A stretch of DNA of 64,000 nucleotides from JANWWM01 sp046292465 (GTDB lineage Bacteria; Bacteroidota; Chlorobiia; Chlorobiales; Thermochlorobacteraceae), in assembly GCA_046292465.1 (NCBI GenBank), contig JBKBRB010000002.1, positions 193,754-257,753 on the forward strand, read 5' to 3'. The translations under genes and the position numbers were made by a program. How positions within the stretch are numbered: the first letter of the stretch is position 1; every line of letters starts with the position of its first letter. The notes beneath the pieces were generated by a model, which searched no databases, had not been told where the DNA came from, and was given only the letters and a program-made list of their open reading frames with translations. Of the stretch, positions 25,395 to 32,862 are shown piece by piece.

Positions 25395-27125
25395 TTATTC
25401 CACCTTTAAATCACGCAGACGCAGTTGAAGCGTTGTTATTCCGTTCCACTCTCTTTCATCAATAGAATAGATAATACTGACACTTCGCTCTGGTTCTTTG
25501 AGTGCTTCGAAGTAGTGCGCCATGCCGAACCCAATGACATCAAATATTCTTCTTTGTTTATCGCGCACAGCAAATTTGAGATGTTTATCAATTTTGAGAC
25601 GCTTATCTTCAAGCAGTTTTGGCGGATAGGCGAGCGTGAGGTTGCGGGTAAGAAATAGCGGGTGCATATTTCCTGGACCACAAGGCTCAAATTGTTTGAG
25701 CACGTTGTAAAAGTTCGATGTAATTTGTTCTAATTTTAACTCCGAATCAATTTGAATGGTGGGCGTGCGTAGTTCAAACGCTAAGTTTTCGGCGCAGTAG
25801 TTATCAAATGCTCTTCGAAAGTCATCTAATTGATTGATGTGCATCGAAAGCCCTGCTGCCATTTCGTGTCCGCCAAATTGAATCAAGTGGGATTGGCAGT
25901 TAGAAATCGCGTTGAAGAGATTGAAGCCCACGACGCTCCTGCCAGAGCCTTTGAGAATCCCCTCATTTTCGGTGAGAATAATTGTGGGCAAGTAAAATCG
26001 CTCTACAATTTTTGACGCCACGATTCCAATCACGCCCAAATGCCAGTCAGGCTTATAGAGCACAATAGACGAGGCATATTGCGCGAGCATTTTTTTTGCA
26101 TCTTTTTCGGCTTCTTCGTAGACATCGTCATTGATTTCGCGTCGCGTTTCATTTAAGTCTCTTAAGCATGCCGCCGCTTTTTTCGCTTCGTTTTCGTCTT
26201 GGGCGGTAAGCAATTTAATGGCTTCGCGTGCGTGGTCTAATCGTCCCGCCGCATTGATTCTCGGGCTAAGCTCAAAGACAATAGATGAAGATGAAAGTTG
26301 TTCAACATTCAATCTTGAAATTTCTGCAAGTGCTTTCAACCCGGGACGCTTTGCAAGTTGTATGCGTTTAATTCCTTCAGACATCAGCACGCGATTTTCG
26401 CCTACAATCGGAACAATATCTGCGGCAACGGCGAGCGCGACGAAGTCTAAAAATTCAAAGGCAAGTTCTCTATCAATTCCACGCACAGCGCACAGCGCAC
26501 ATGCCAATTTGAACGCTACACCACAGCCCGAAAGCTCCTTGAATGGATAAGTGCAATCGTCTTGTTTGGCGTCGAGAATCGCGAGTGCGTCGGGGCGTTC
26601 TGCTTTTGCTTCGTGGTGGTCGCAGATAATCACATCAATTCCGTTTTGGCGACAATAGTTAATAGGCTCGATTGATGTAATGCCGCAGTCGACCGTTACA
26701 ATCACTTTGACGTTTTGCGAAATGGCATAGTTGATTCCCGTCCGTGCAACGCCATAGCCTTCGGTTTTTCTATCATTGACGTAAAATTCAACCTCTGCGC
26801 CGAGTTTTTTGAGAAATAATAATAAGAGCGATGTTGCGGTTGTGCCGTCGACATCGTAATCGCCGTAAATCAAAATTTTCTCGCATCCGTCAATGGCTTT
26901 TGAAAGACGCTCCGCCGCTTCTTTCATTCCGTTCATCAAAAACGGCGAATATAGATGTTCAATCGATGGTCGGAAAAAGTTTTTCGCTTCGTCGTAATTT
27001 GTGATGCCACGATTGACGAGCGCACGCGCAATCGGCTCACTTACTTTGATTTGCTGCATGAGCGTTTGAACCTTTTCTGTATCAGGTTCGCTCATTATCC
27101 AACGATATTGTTTGTATGGCGTCAT
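25395..27125 (-). CDS. recJ: Single-stranded-DNA-specific exonuclease RecJ
   Basis: A 576-residue protein of normal RecJ length. The motif order is standard: IYGDYDVDGTTATSLLLLF near 80-100, VIICDHHEAK (DHH motif) near 170, SPRINAAGRLDHA, SGRSVVGFNLFNAI and FGGHEMAAGLSM (DHHA1) near 405. RecJ degrades single-stranded DNA 5' to 3' and works in the RecFOR repair pathway. The N-terminal KQYRWI fits RecJ proteins, so the ATG at 27125 is kept. The gene lies beyond the terminator of the unrelated minus-strand gene upstream, so it has its own promoter. Confidence 0.96.
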   Translation of the reverse strand: MTPYKQYRWIMSEPDTEKVQTLMQQIKVSEPIARALVNRGITNYDEAKNFFRPSIEHLYSPFLMNGMKEAAERLSKAIDGCEKILIYGDYDVDGTTATSLLLLFLKKLGAEVEFYVNDRKTEGYGVARTGINYAISQNVKVIVTVDCGITSIEPINYCRQNGIDVIICDHHEAKAERPDALAILDAKQDDCTYPFKELSGCGVAFKLACALCAVRGIDRELAFEFLDFVALAVAADIVPIVGENRVLMSEGIKRIQLAKRPGLKALAEISRLNVEQLSSSSIVFELSPRINAAGRLDHAREAIKLLTAQDENEAKKAAACLRDLNETRREINDDVYEEAEKDAKKMLAQYASSIVLYKPDWHLGVIGIVASKIVERFYLPTIILTENEGILKGSGRSVVGFNLFNAISNCQSHLIQFGGHEMAAGLSMHINQLDDFRRAFDNYCAENLAFELRTPTIQIDSELKLEQITSNFYNVLKQFEPCGPGNMHPLFLTRNLTLAYPPKLLEDKRLKIDKHLKFAVRDKQRRIFDVIGFGMAHYFEALKEPERSVSIIYSIDEREWNGITTLQLRLRDLKVE

Positions 27126-27205
27126 GTCAGAGCGGGGTTTGTTGTTTTAGGATTTGAAATTCAATATCTACATCATTTGAAAGGGGTAACGCTTGTCGTA
27201 AACCA

Positions 27206-27232
27206 AAAGCGTCGGACTTTTGCCGACGCTTT
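27206..27232 (-). terminator. Rho-independent terminator
   Basis: A perfect 10-bp stem AAAGCGTCGG / CCGACGCTTT with a 7-nt loop. On the minus strand it is followed by T-rich TTGGTTT. It lies about 60 bp after the stop of the Lys/Glu-rich gene and upstream of recJ. Confidence 0.75.
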
Positions 27233-27294
27233 GATGCAAAGATAAGGTTATGGCTAAAAACGTCAAGAACGCTTCAAATATCGTTCAATCTTGC

Positions 27295-27999
27295 TTATTC
27301 GTAGCTTTTGATGAGTTCTGCAACGGCTTGTCTGCCTTCTTCACTGAGCTCTATTTTTTCTTTCAGGTCGAAGACGCTGAAGAAATTTTGACGACGTTCT
27401 AAATTGACCTTGATGTTCGTATCTAAAATGCCGAACTCTTTAAACTCTTGCTTGATTTCGTCTATTGATGCGCTAAACGAGCCATTTGCAAGGGCATTAG
27501 CGACCGTTCTAAGAAGCGCTGCATTGACTTGTGCTTCTGACTTTTTGTTGGTTTTCAGTTCCATGTATTTTCCAACGATGCCTCGCTCGGTATATGCATA
27601 GAGCTTTTTCAGCATATCGGGCGATATTTGGTATTTCGCCATAAACTCGCCCACGTTTTCAAACGGCAGTTCTCCGATTTCTACGATTGGGCTCACTTCG
27701 CCTAAGTTTCGCTCTAATTTTGTATCGCTACTTTTTCTTTTTTTTTTCTTTTTTTCTTCCTTTTCGATTTTGCGACCGTTCTTTTCTTCTTCTGCTTCTT
27801 CCTTACTTACCTTCATGGCTTTTTTGCTCTTTTTCTCAACGGTCGTTTCTGGCACAGTTAATACTTTGCTATTTACGCCTACGTTTGCAAGCGCGTGGTC
27901 AATAAGTGCTCGCAACACTTCGTCGCGCATTTCGCCTGCTTGTTCAGCTGTTTCGAGAATTTCGGGGAGCAGATGTGCAATTTGCTTGTATCCTGCCAT
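27295..27999 (-). CDS. Lys/Glu-rich protein of unknown function
   Basis: A 234-residue protein that I cannot assign. Residues 1-45 are helical (YKQIAHLLPEILETAEQAGE). Residues 53-95 are a strongly charged Lys/Glu linker with a run of five lysines. Residues 105-234 are predicted helical, with MAKYQISPDMLKKLYAYTER and IELSEEGRQAVAELIKSYE. The reading frame, Bacteroidetes-type promoter (28054-28084) and perfect terminator (27206-27232) make it a well-bounded monocistronic gene. It has no signal peptide or membrane segment, so it should be cytoplasmic. The basic linker would allow nucleic-acid binding, but that is speculative. Confidence 0.6.
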   Translation of the reverse strand: MAGYKQIAHLLPEILETAEQAGEMRDEVLRALIDHALANVGVNSKVLTVPETTVEKKSKKAMKVSKEEAEEEKNGRKIEKEEKKKKKRKSSDTKLERNLGEVSPIVEIGELPFENVGEFMAKYQISPDMLKKLYAYTERGIVGKYMELKTNKKSEAQVNAALLRTVANALANGSFSASIDEIKQEFKEFGILDTNIKVNLERRQNFFSVFDLKEKIELSEEGRQAVAELIKSYE

Positions 28000-28053
28000 T
28001 TTACTTTACTTTTTATGTTTGATTTATTTGTTTGTTTAAGAAATTAGAACGCA

Positions 28054-28084
28054 CAAATATAAAACACTGTATTTTTACTACAAA
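28054..28084 (-). promoter_or_regulatory. Bacteroidetes-type promoter
   Basis: On the minus strand TTTG, then exactly 19 bp, then TATATTTG: an exact match to the TTTG-N19-TAnnTTTG consensus of Bacteroidetes sigma ABfr. It would start a transcript near 28047 for the gene at 27999, with a leader of about 48 nt. Confidence 0.75.
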
Positions 28085-28086
28085 TT

Positions 28087-28117
28087 TTTTATTCGTTTAT
28101 TTTTCGCTCTAAAATTG
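28087..28117 (+). promoter_or_regulatory. Possible promoter for the hairpin-rich leader or RNA
   Basis: TTTT at 28087 and TAAAATTG at 28110 are 19 bp apart, a two-mismatch match to TTTG-N19-TAnnTTTG. A transcript would begin near 28124, just before the hairpin region. Confidence 0.35.
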
Positions 28118-28123
28118 ATATTA

Positions 28124-28320
28124 GTATCGATTTTGCCTATTTGCTCCAATGCTGCGATGTGGCACATTTGTTGTTAGTTTCGCGATGCGTTTGACATCTT
28201 CCTTTGTCAAAGTCCTTTGTGCAAGTTACACTCCCCCTTCCCTGTGCTGATGATTGCACTTGCCACACTGCCCTATGAAAGTGTGCTTTCAAGATACACC
28301 TAAGGAAATCGTTTGGCGAT
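28124..28320 (+). ncRNA. Candidate structured RNA or long leader upstream of fbp
   Basis: Three consecutive hairpins on the plus strand: TTTGACA/TGTCAAA (28190-28196 with 28205-28211), GTGCAA/TTGCAC (28219-28224 with 28254-28259) and CACACT/AGTGTG (28264-28269 with 28280-28285). No good coding frame. No known riboswitch or RNA family is recognised by eye, so this stays a candidate. Confidence 0.3.
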
Positions 28321-28332
28321 GTGTGCTCACGC

Positions 28333-28363
28333 ATTTGCCATTGTTGTTGAAATCTGTAAATTC
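28333..28363 (+). promoter_or_regulatory. Possible promoter for fbp
   Basis: TTTG at 28333-28336, 19 bp, then TAAATTCA at 28356-28363. The -33 box and spacing are exact; the -7 box has two mismatches. The start at 28370 would leave a 39-nt leader before fbp. Confidence 0.35.
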
Positions 28364-28397
28364 ATTTTGGTTGTTACCTTACTTCCAAACATTGACA

Positions 28398-28403
28398 GAG
28401 GAG
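28398..28403 (+). promoter_or_regulatory. Shine-Dalgarno site of fbp
   Basis: GAGGAG, five bases before ATG 28409. It settles the start against an upstream in-frame start at 28313. Confidence 0.75.
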
Positions 28404-28408
28404 AAACC

Positions 28409-29491
28409 ATGACAGAATTAATCACAATTGAACGGCACATTATTGAACAGCAGAAGAAGTATCCTTCGGCAACGGGTGAGTTTTCTCAACTTCTTTCGGA
28501 TGTTACTTTTGCGGCGAAACTGGTTCGCCGTGAGGTCATTCGCGCAGGATTGGTCGACATTCTCGGCGCGCACGGCACTATGAATGTGCAAGGCGAAGAG
28601 GTCAAAAAATTAGATGTGTTTGCTAACGAAAAATTCATTCAAGCGATTGGGCATCATGGTCGGTTTGCGGTCATGGGTTCAGAAGAATGTGAAGGCATTA
28701 TCACGCCGCCTGAGGGCAAAACATCGGGGAAATACGTGCTACTTTTCGACCCACTCGACGGCTCTTCAAACATTGATGCTAACGTGGGCGTCGGAACGAT
28801 TTTCTCAATCTATAAGCGCATTTCCGACCCAGCTAGCGGACCTGGCACACTTCAAGATTGCTTGCAAAAAGGCTCACAGCAAGTTGCCGCTGGCTATGTG
28901 ATTTATGGCTCGTCGGTGATGCTCGTCTATACAACAGGGCAAGGTGTTCATGGATTCACCTTAGACCCGACTATCGGAGAGTTTTTGCTTTCACATGAAA
29001 ACATCACGACGCCCAAGCGCGGCAAAATTTACTCGATGAACGAAGGCTATTATCGCTACTTCTTTGACGGCATCAAGAAATACATCAAGTATCTTCAACA
29101 AGAAGACAAAGCCACCAATCGCCCTTACTCTGCGCGTTATGTCGGCTCGCTTGTTGCCGACTTTCATCGCAATTTGCTTTATGGTGGAATTTTCATTTAC
29201 CCGCGCACGAAAAAAGCCCCGAACGGAAAGTTGCGACTGCTCTACGAAGCCAATCCTCTTGCTTTCGTGTGCGAACAAGCAGGAGGGAGAGCCACTGACG
29301 GCTATCGCCGCATTTTGGATATTGAGCCCGAAGAACTGCATCAACGCACACCGCTCTTTATCGGAAGCGAAGAAGACGTGAAAATCGCTGAAGAGTTTGA
29401 GCAAGGGCTTCGCGAATTGGAGCACGACACGGAACTGATTCCGAAAATGCTTGCCGAAGTCAAGAAAGCCGAGTCACTGTTGGTTAAGTAA
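28409..29491 (+). CDS. fbp: Fructose-1,6-bisphosphatase class I
   Basis: A 360-residue enzyme from the ATG at 28409. It removes the C1 phosphate of fructose 1,6-bisphosphate in gluconeogenesis and, in autotrophs, in carbon fixation. The metal-binding segment is FDPLDGSSNIDANVGVGT with the upstream MGSEECE. GGIFIYPRTKKAPNGKLRLLYE is the substrate-binding block. An upstream in-frame start at 28313 adds an unlike N-terminus, whereas the ATG at 28409 follows a strong GAGGAG ribosome-binding site five bases away, which is unusual among neighbours here and decides the start. The gene converges on the DUF427 gene 17 bp away. Confidence 0.96.
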   Translation: MTELITIERHIIEQQKKYPSATGEFSQLLSDVTFAAKLVRREVIRAGLVDILGAHGTMNVQGEEVKKLDVFANEKFIQAIGHHGRFAVMGSEECEGIITPPEGKTSGKYVLLFDPLDGSSNIDANVGVGTIFSIYKRISDPASGPGTLQDCLQKGSQQVAAGYVIYGSSVMLVYTTGQGVHGFTLDPTIGEFLLSHENITTPKRGKIYSMNEGYYRYFFDGIKKYIKYLQQEDKATNRPYSARYVGSLVADFHRNLLYGGIFIYPRTKKAPNGKLRLLYEANPLAFVCEQAGGRATDGYRRILDIEPEELHQRTPLFIGSEEDVKIAEEFEQGLRELEHDTELIPKMLAEVKKAESLLVK

Positions 29492-29495
29492 CCTT

Positions 29496-29516
29496 GTTGG
29501 TTTATGGGCTACCAAC
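29496..29516. terminator. Weak hairpin between convergent genes
   Basis: GTTGGT / ACCAAC, 6-bp stem with a 9-nt loop, between fbp and the DUF427 gene. No T-tract follows, so terminator function is doubtful. Confidence 0.3.
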
Positions 29517-29973
29517 CTTCTGTTCCCCGCTCGCCTTTGAACGGACCAACAAGGTCAGCAGTAATCCAGCCGCCGTAGAAATCCCCCTTCTGCGCTCTTA
29601 CGCGCTCTCCCTCGACAAAGCACGCGTTGACGCGGCTTGCATAAAACGCGAAACAATCTTTTATCGCTTCATATTCTTTTGGCGGGTTCGAATAACTCCA
29701 TGCAGCATTTTCCGATTTTCTTTCTCCGACCTTAATTGTCCAGTAAATCGCGCGCCCTTTGAACTCACAAAATGTCGCATGCGTTGTGAGCAAGAGGTAG
29801 TGGGTTTTCACATCGTGTTTAGGAATGTAGTAGGTGGGTGGGTGTGAGGTTTCCAGCACTCGAATTGCGTTGCGCGTTTCAGCAATTAGAACGCCTGAAA
29901 ACTCGACACGCACAAGTTTCGAAGTTTGCTCTAACTTCGGCGGTCGTGGATAGTCCCAAACTGATTCAGACAT
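29509..29973 (-). CDS. DUF427 domain protein
   Basis: A 154-residue protein. SVWDYPRPPKLEQTSKLVRV near the start, VLETSHPPTYYIPKHDV and WSYSNPPKEYEAIKDCFAFY followed by FYGGWIT are the blocks of DUF427, a compact beta-fold family. Its biochemical function is unknown. The protein is cytoplasmic by sequence. It is convergent with fbp and divergent from the chemoreceptor gene. It has no visible operon partner. Confidence 0.92.
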   Translation of the reverse strand: MSESVWDYPRPPKLEQTSKLVRVEFSGVLIAETRNAIRVLETSHPPTYYIPKHDVKTHYLLLTTHATFCEFKGRAIYWTIKVGERKSENAAWSYSNPPKEYEAIKDCFAFYASRVNACFVEGERVRAQKGDFYGGWITADLVGPFKGERGTEGW

Positions 29974-30138
29974 GTTTTTGTCTCACGTTGATTGCAAATT
30001 GTTGCAGATTGATTTTCTGCAAAATTGTGATAAATTCTGCTCATCTCATTTAGCAGACTTCGCAGAAAAGTTTTTAGAGAAAAGCGTTATCACTCAGTAT
30101 TTTCAGGAAAACTTTCGGAAAACATATCGAGGCATCAT

Positions 30139-32706
30139 ATGGCAGAGTCAACCGTTTCAATACAATTTTCAAGAGTCGGAATTCGTTCAAAACTGCTGCG
30201 CGATTTTCTCATCGCATCGGCTGTGCCTGTTCTCCTTTGTGGAATCATTTTCCTAACTGTGGTTAGCATCCACACCAGTCAGCAAGCTGAGGAAGCCATG
30301 GAAGAGGCTGAGCGCGTTGCGCAGTCGCGTATTGCTGAGCACTCTCAAGTTTTCAAGCACACGCTGAACGCTCAGTTGGCGCTCTTGCAAAGCGAAGTTG
30401 CTAATGCGGTTACATCGCCGCAGTATATCTCTGGATTTACAACGCTTGTCTTTCCGTCCAAGAAAACAGACGAGCAAATGCTTCAGGCTGTTCGGGAAGA
30501 TTTGCAAAAGACTGCCGCCGAAGTGATGTCGTCGCTTTCGCTCAGCATGATGACCTTTGTTGGACTTGACGGAACGGTGCTGCTGCGTGGTACTACGCCA
30601 ACTAAGTTTGGCGATTTTTATTTCAAAGATTTCAAACAAGCCGTCTCGAACCCAAACTTTATTCCACTCAAGAAGCTTTGTGAAGCGGCGTTTCGCGGTC
30701 AAATAACTACATCGGTTGAACTTTTTCCTGCTTCGCTTCTGCTCGAGGAGCCTGTTACTACCGTCAATGCAATTAGCAATATTACAGTTGCAGGTAAAAG
30801 CACGCTTGCCGACCAAGCCCGCGTCGATGGTTCGAGCTTAGGAGAGAACGCTGGCAAGGTTGAGCACGGCTTGATGCTGACCACGATTCAGCCTATTTAT
30901 GGAAATGATGGGCGAACAATTGGTTGTGTTATTGCGGGAAAGATGATTAATCGCAACGACCGTGTGGTTTTGCGCGAGTTTGGTTCTCTTATCTCTCGCG
31001 AAACCGCTCGCCCATCAATTACGATTGGCGATGTCCGTGTTTCGACATTAGAGCAAACCCCCAGCGGCGGTTCAGCATTGAGCTACAAAATTCCACAAGA
31101 AACATGGCAACGCATTCTCGCAGAAAAATTCGTTTTCGTTAAAGGTGACAACAATGTGAATGCAAAGTCCTACAACTACTACACCGCCTTGCAAAACAGT
31201 GCGGGACAAGTGTTAGGCGCGTTGTGTCTATCTTCTGACCAAAGTCTTTATGTTGCCTCAGCACAATCTTGGATTGCTTCTAACACGGGACTGATTTTTT
31301 GGAGCGTCTTAATTCCACTATTGCTTCTTGGAGGGGGCGTTGGATTAGCATTTTACTATGCCAATCGCCAAAGTGGTCAAATTCTCGCATCGCTTGGCGA
31401 GATGAAATCGCTCACCGACAGCGTGCTTTCGGGCGACTTCAACGCGCGCGCAACACTCAACACTGGCGACGAGTTCGAGGAAATTGCTAATCAACTTAAC
31501 GAAATGATTCGCCGTCTTTCTGCACTTATGGATACCGAAACCGCCCGAGATGCAATTCAAAAACAATTAACCGATTTGTTGATTGTTGTGTCGAACTCTG
31601 CCGAAGGTGATTTTACACAGCGCGCTGTGGTTACCGAAGGCGCGTTAGGCGCACTTGCCGACTCGTTCAACTTGATGGTCGACGACCTCGGAAACCTGAT
31701 TCGCGAAGTTCAAAACGCGGCAATGCAGGTCGGTGAGGCCGCATCCGAAATTCTTGCAGCAACCGAACAAATGGCGCGTGGTGCGGAAGAACAATCCGTT
31801 CAAGTTGCTAACGCATCAGCAGCGGTCGAAGAAATGGCAGCGTCCATTCGTCAAGTTGCGATGAACGCAGACTCGGCTTCGGAAGCGGCACAACGCGCTA
31901 CACAAGTTGCACAAACCGGCGGCAATACCGTTATGGAAACAATTGAAGGTATGAAACGCATTCGCGCCACCGTGCAAGACTCTTCGCAAAAGATTAAATC
32001 GCTTGGAGAATCATCGCTTGAAATTTCTAAAATCGTTCAAACGATTGAAGACATTGCCAACCAAACCAACCTCCTTGCTTTGAACGCGACAATCGAAGCA
32101 GCACGCGCTGGCGACGCTGGACGCGGTTTCGCCGTCGTTGCCGACCAAGTCCGCGAACTAGCCGAACGCGCTACCAAAGCCACCAACGACATCTCCCAAC
32201 TTGTGCAAACGATTCAATCCGAAACCCAAGAGGCTGTGTCTGCAATGGAACGCGGAACTATCGAAGTGGAGCGCGGCACGAAACTCGCCGACTCTGCCTC
32301 TCGCGCACTGGTTGAAATTCAAAGCGTGGTGCAACAATCGACCGAACTTATTCAAGAAATCTCGCTTGCGGCAAAACAACAAGATGTCGCCTCCTCAGGC
32401 GTCGTGTCTGCAATGACTGAAGTGAGCCAAATTGCGAAACAGTCGCTTAACGGCTCTAAGCAATCCGCACAACTTGCAATGCGCCTGAACGCCATCACGC
32501 AACAACTTGCACGCTCGGTTTCTCGCTTCAAAATCCCATCGTCCGGCGTTCAAAAAATTGGCGACGCAATGCTTGATTCCGCAGACAACCTAACAGCAAG
32601 TAAAGACCAAAAAATGCTTTCTGAATCGTCGTCTCCGTTCAAATCCGATAACGACCTGTTCGTAGAAGACGACCTTTCTAGCTTCGGCAACATCAAACTC
32701 AAGTAG
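30139..32706 (+). CDS. Methyl-accepting chemotaxis protein
   Basis: An 855-residue transmembrane chemoreceptor. A first membrane segment lies at about 20-45 (LIASAVPVLLCGIIFLTVVS). A large extracytoplasmic sensor of about 330 residues, probably double Cache, follows. The second segment is at about 380-400 (VLIPLLLLGGGVGLAFYYA). Then come HAMP domains (about 400-540, two MIRRL/LMVDDL-type copies) and the signalling tip at about 635-680, with NQTNLLALNATIEAARAGDA and GRGFAVVADQVRELAE. This is the standard MCP hairpin that docks CheA and CheW. The gene lies 156 bp upstream of the CheA-type kinase, so it is likely its dedicated sensor. The ligand is unknown. Confidence 0.95.
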   Translation: MAESTVSIQFSRVGIRSKLLRDFLIASAVPVLLCGIIFLTVVSIHTSQQAEEAMEEAERVAQSRIAEHSQVFKHTLNAQLALLQSEVANAVTSPQYISGFTTLVFPSKKTDEQMLQAVREDLQKTAAEVMSSLSLSMMTFVGLDGTVLLRGTTPTKFGDFYFKDFKQAVSNPNFIPLKKLCEAAFRGQITTSVELFPASLLLEEPVTTVNAISNITVAGKSTLADQARVDGSSLGENAGKVEHGLMLTTIQPIYGNDGRTIGCVIAGKMINRNDRVVLREFGSLISRETARPSITIGDVRVSTLEQTPSGGSALSYKIPQETWQRILAEKFVFVKGDNNVNAKSYNYYTALQNSAGQVLGALCLSSDQSLYVASAQSWIASNTGLIFWSVLIPLLLLGGGVGLAFYYANRQSGQILASLGEMKSLTDSVLSGDFNARATLNTGDEFEEIANQLNEMIRRLSALMDTETARDAIQKQLTDLLIVVSNSAEGDFTQRAVVTEGALGALADSFNLMVDDLGNLIREVQNAAMQVGEAASEILAATEQMARGAEEQSVQVANASAAVEEMAASIRQVAMNADSASEAAQRATQVAQTGGNTVMETIEGMKRIRATVQDSSQKIKSLGESSLEISKIVQTIEDIANQTNLLALNATIEAARAGDAGRGFAVVADQVRELAERATKATNDISQLVQTIQSETQEAVSAMERGTIEVERGTKLADSASRALVEIQSVVQQSTELIQEISLAAKQQDVASSGVVSAMTEVSQIAKQSLNGSKQSAQLAMRLNAITQQLARSVSRFKIPSSGVQKIGDAMLDSADNLTASKDQKMLSESSSPFKSDNDLFVEDDLSSFGNIKLK

Positions 32707-32729
32707 CATGCTTTCATGACCAATTTTTT

Positions 32730-32749
32730 GATGTTTGTGCAAAAACATC
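32730..32749 (+). other. Hairpin between receptor and kinase genes
   Basis: GATGTTT / AAACATC, a 7-bp stem with a 6-nt loop. No T-tract follows. It may tune expression between the receptor and the kinase, but I cannot show function. Confidence 0.3.
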
Positions 32750-32862
32750 TATCATCAAATCATACACAAGAATGTATGACCAACAACAGCGTGCTGGTAT
32801 CTCACAGCGTATCGTTGCCAACGACATACACTCATAAATAACTAAATCGACAAAGCTAGATT

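Larger units (their letters stand above)
28000..28408. other. Intergenic region with two divergent promoters and hairpins
   Basis: This 409-bp gap separates the unknown Lys/Glu-rich gene from fbp. The left part (28010-28130) is very AT-rich. It holds a near-perfect minus-strand promoter (28054-28084) and weaker plus-strand promoters (28087-28117 and 28333-28363). The middle part (28140-28320) contains three consecutive hairpins described separately. Confidence 0.6.

Noticed and set aside
28124..28330. Known RNA (6S RNA, tmRNA, RNase P, SRP, cobalamin or c-di-GMP riboswitch)
   Set aside because: None of the conserved sequence blocks of these RNAs could be found on either strand; kept only as an unknown candidate.
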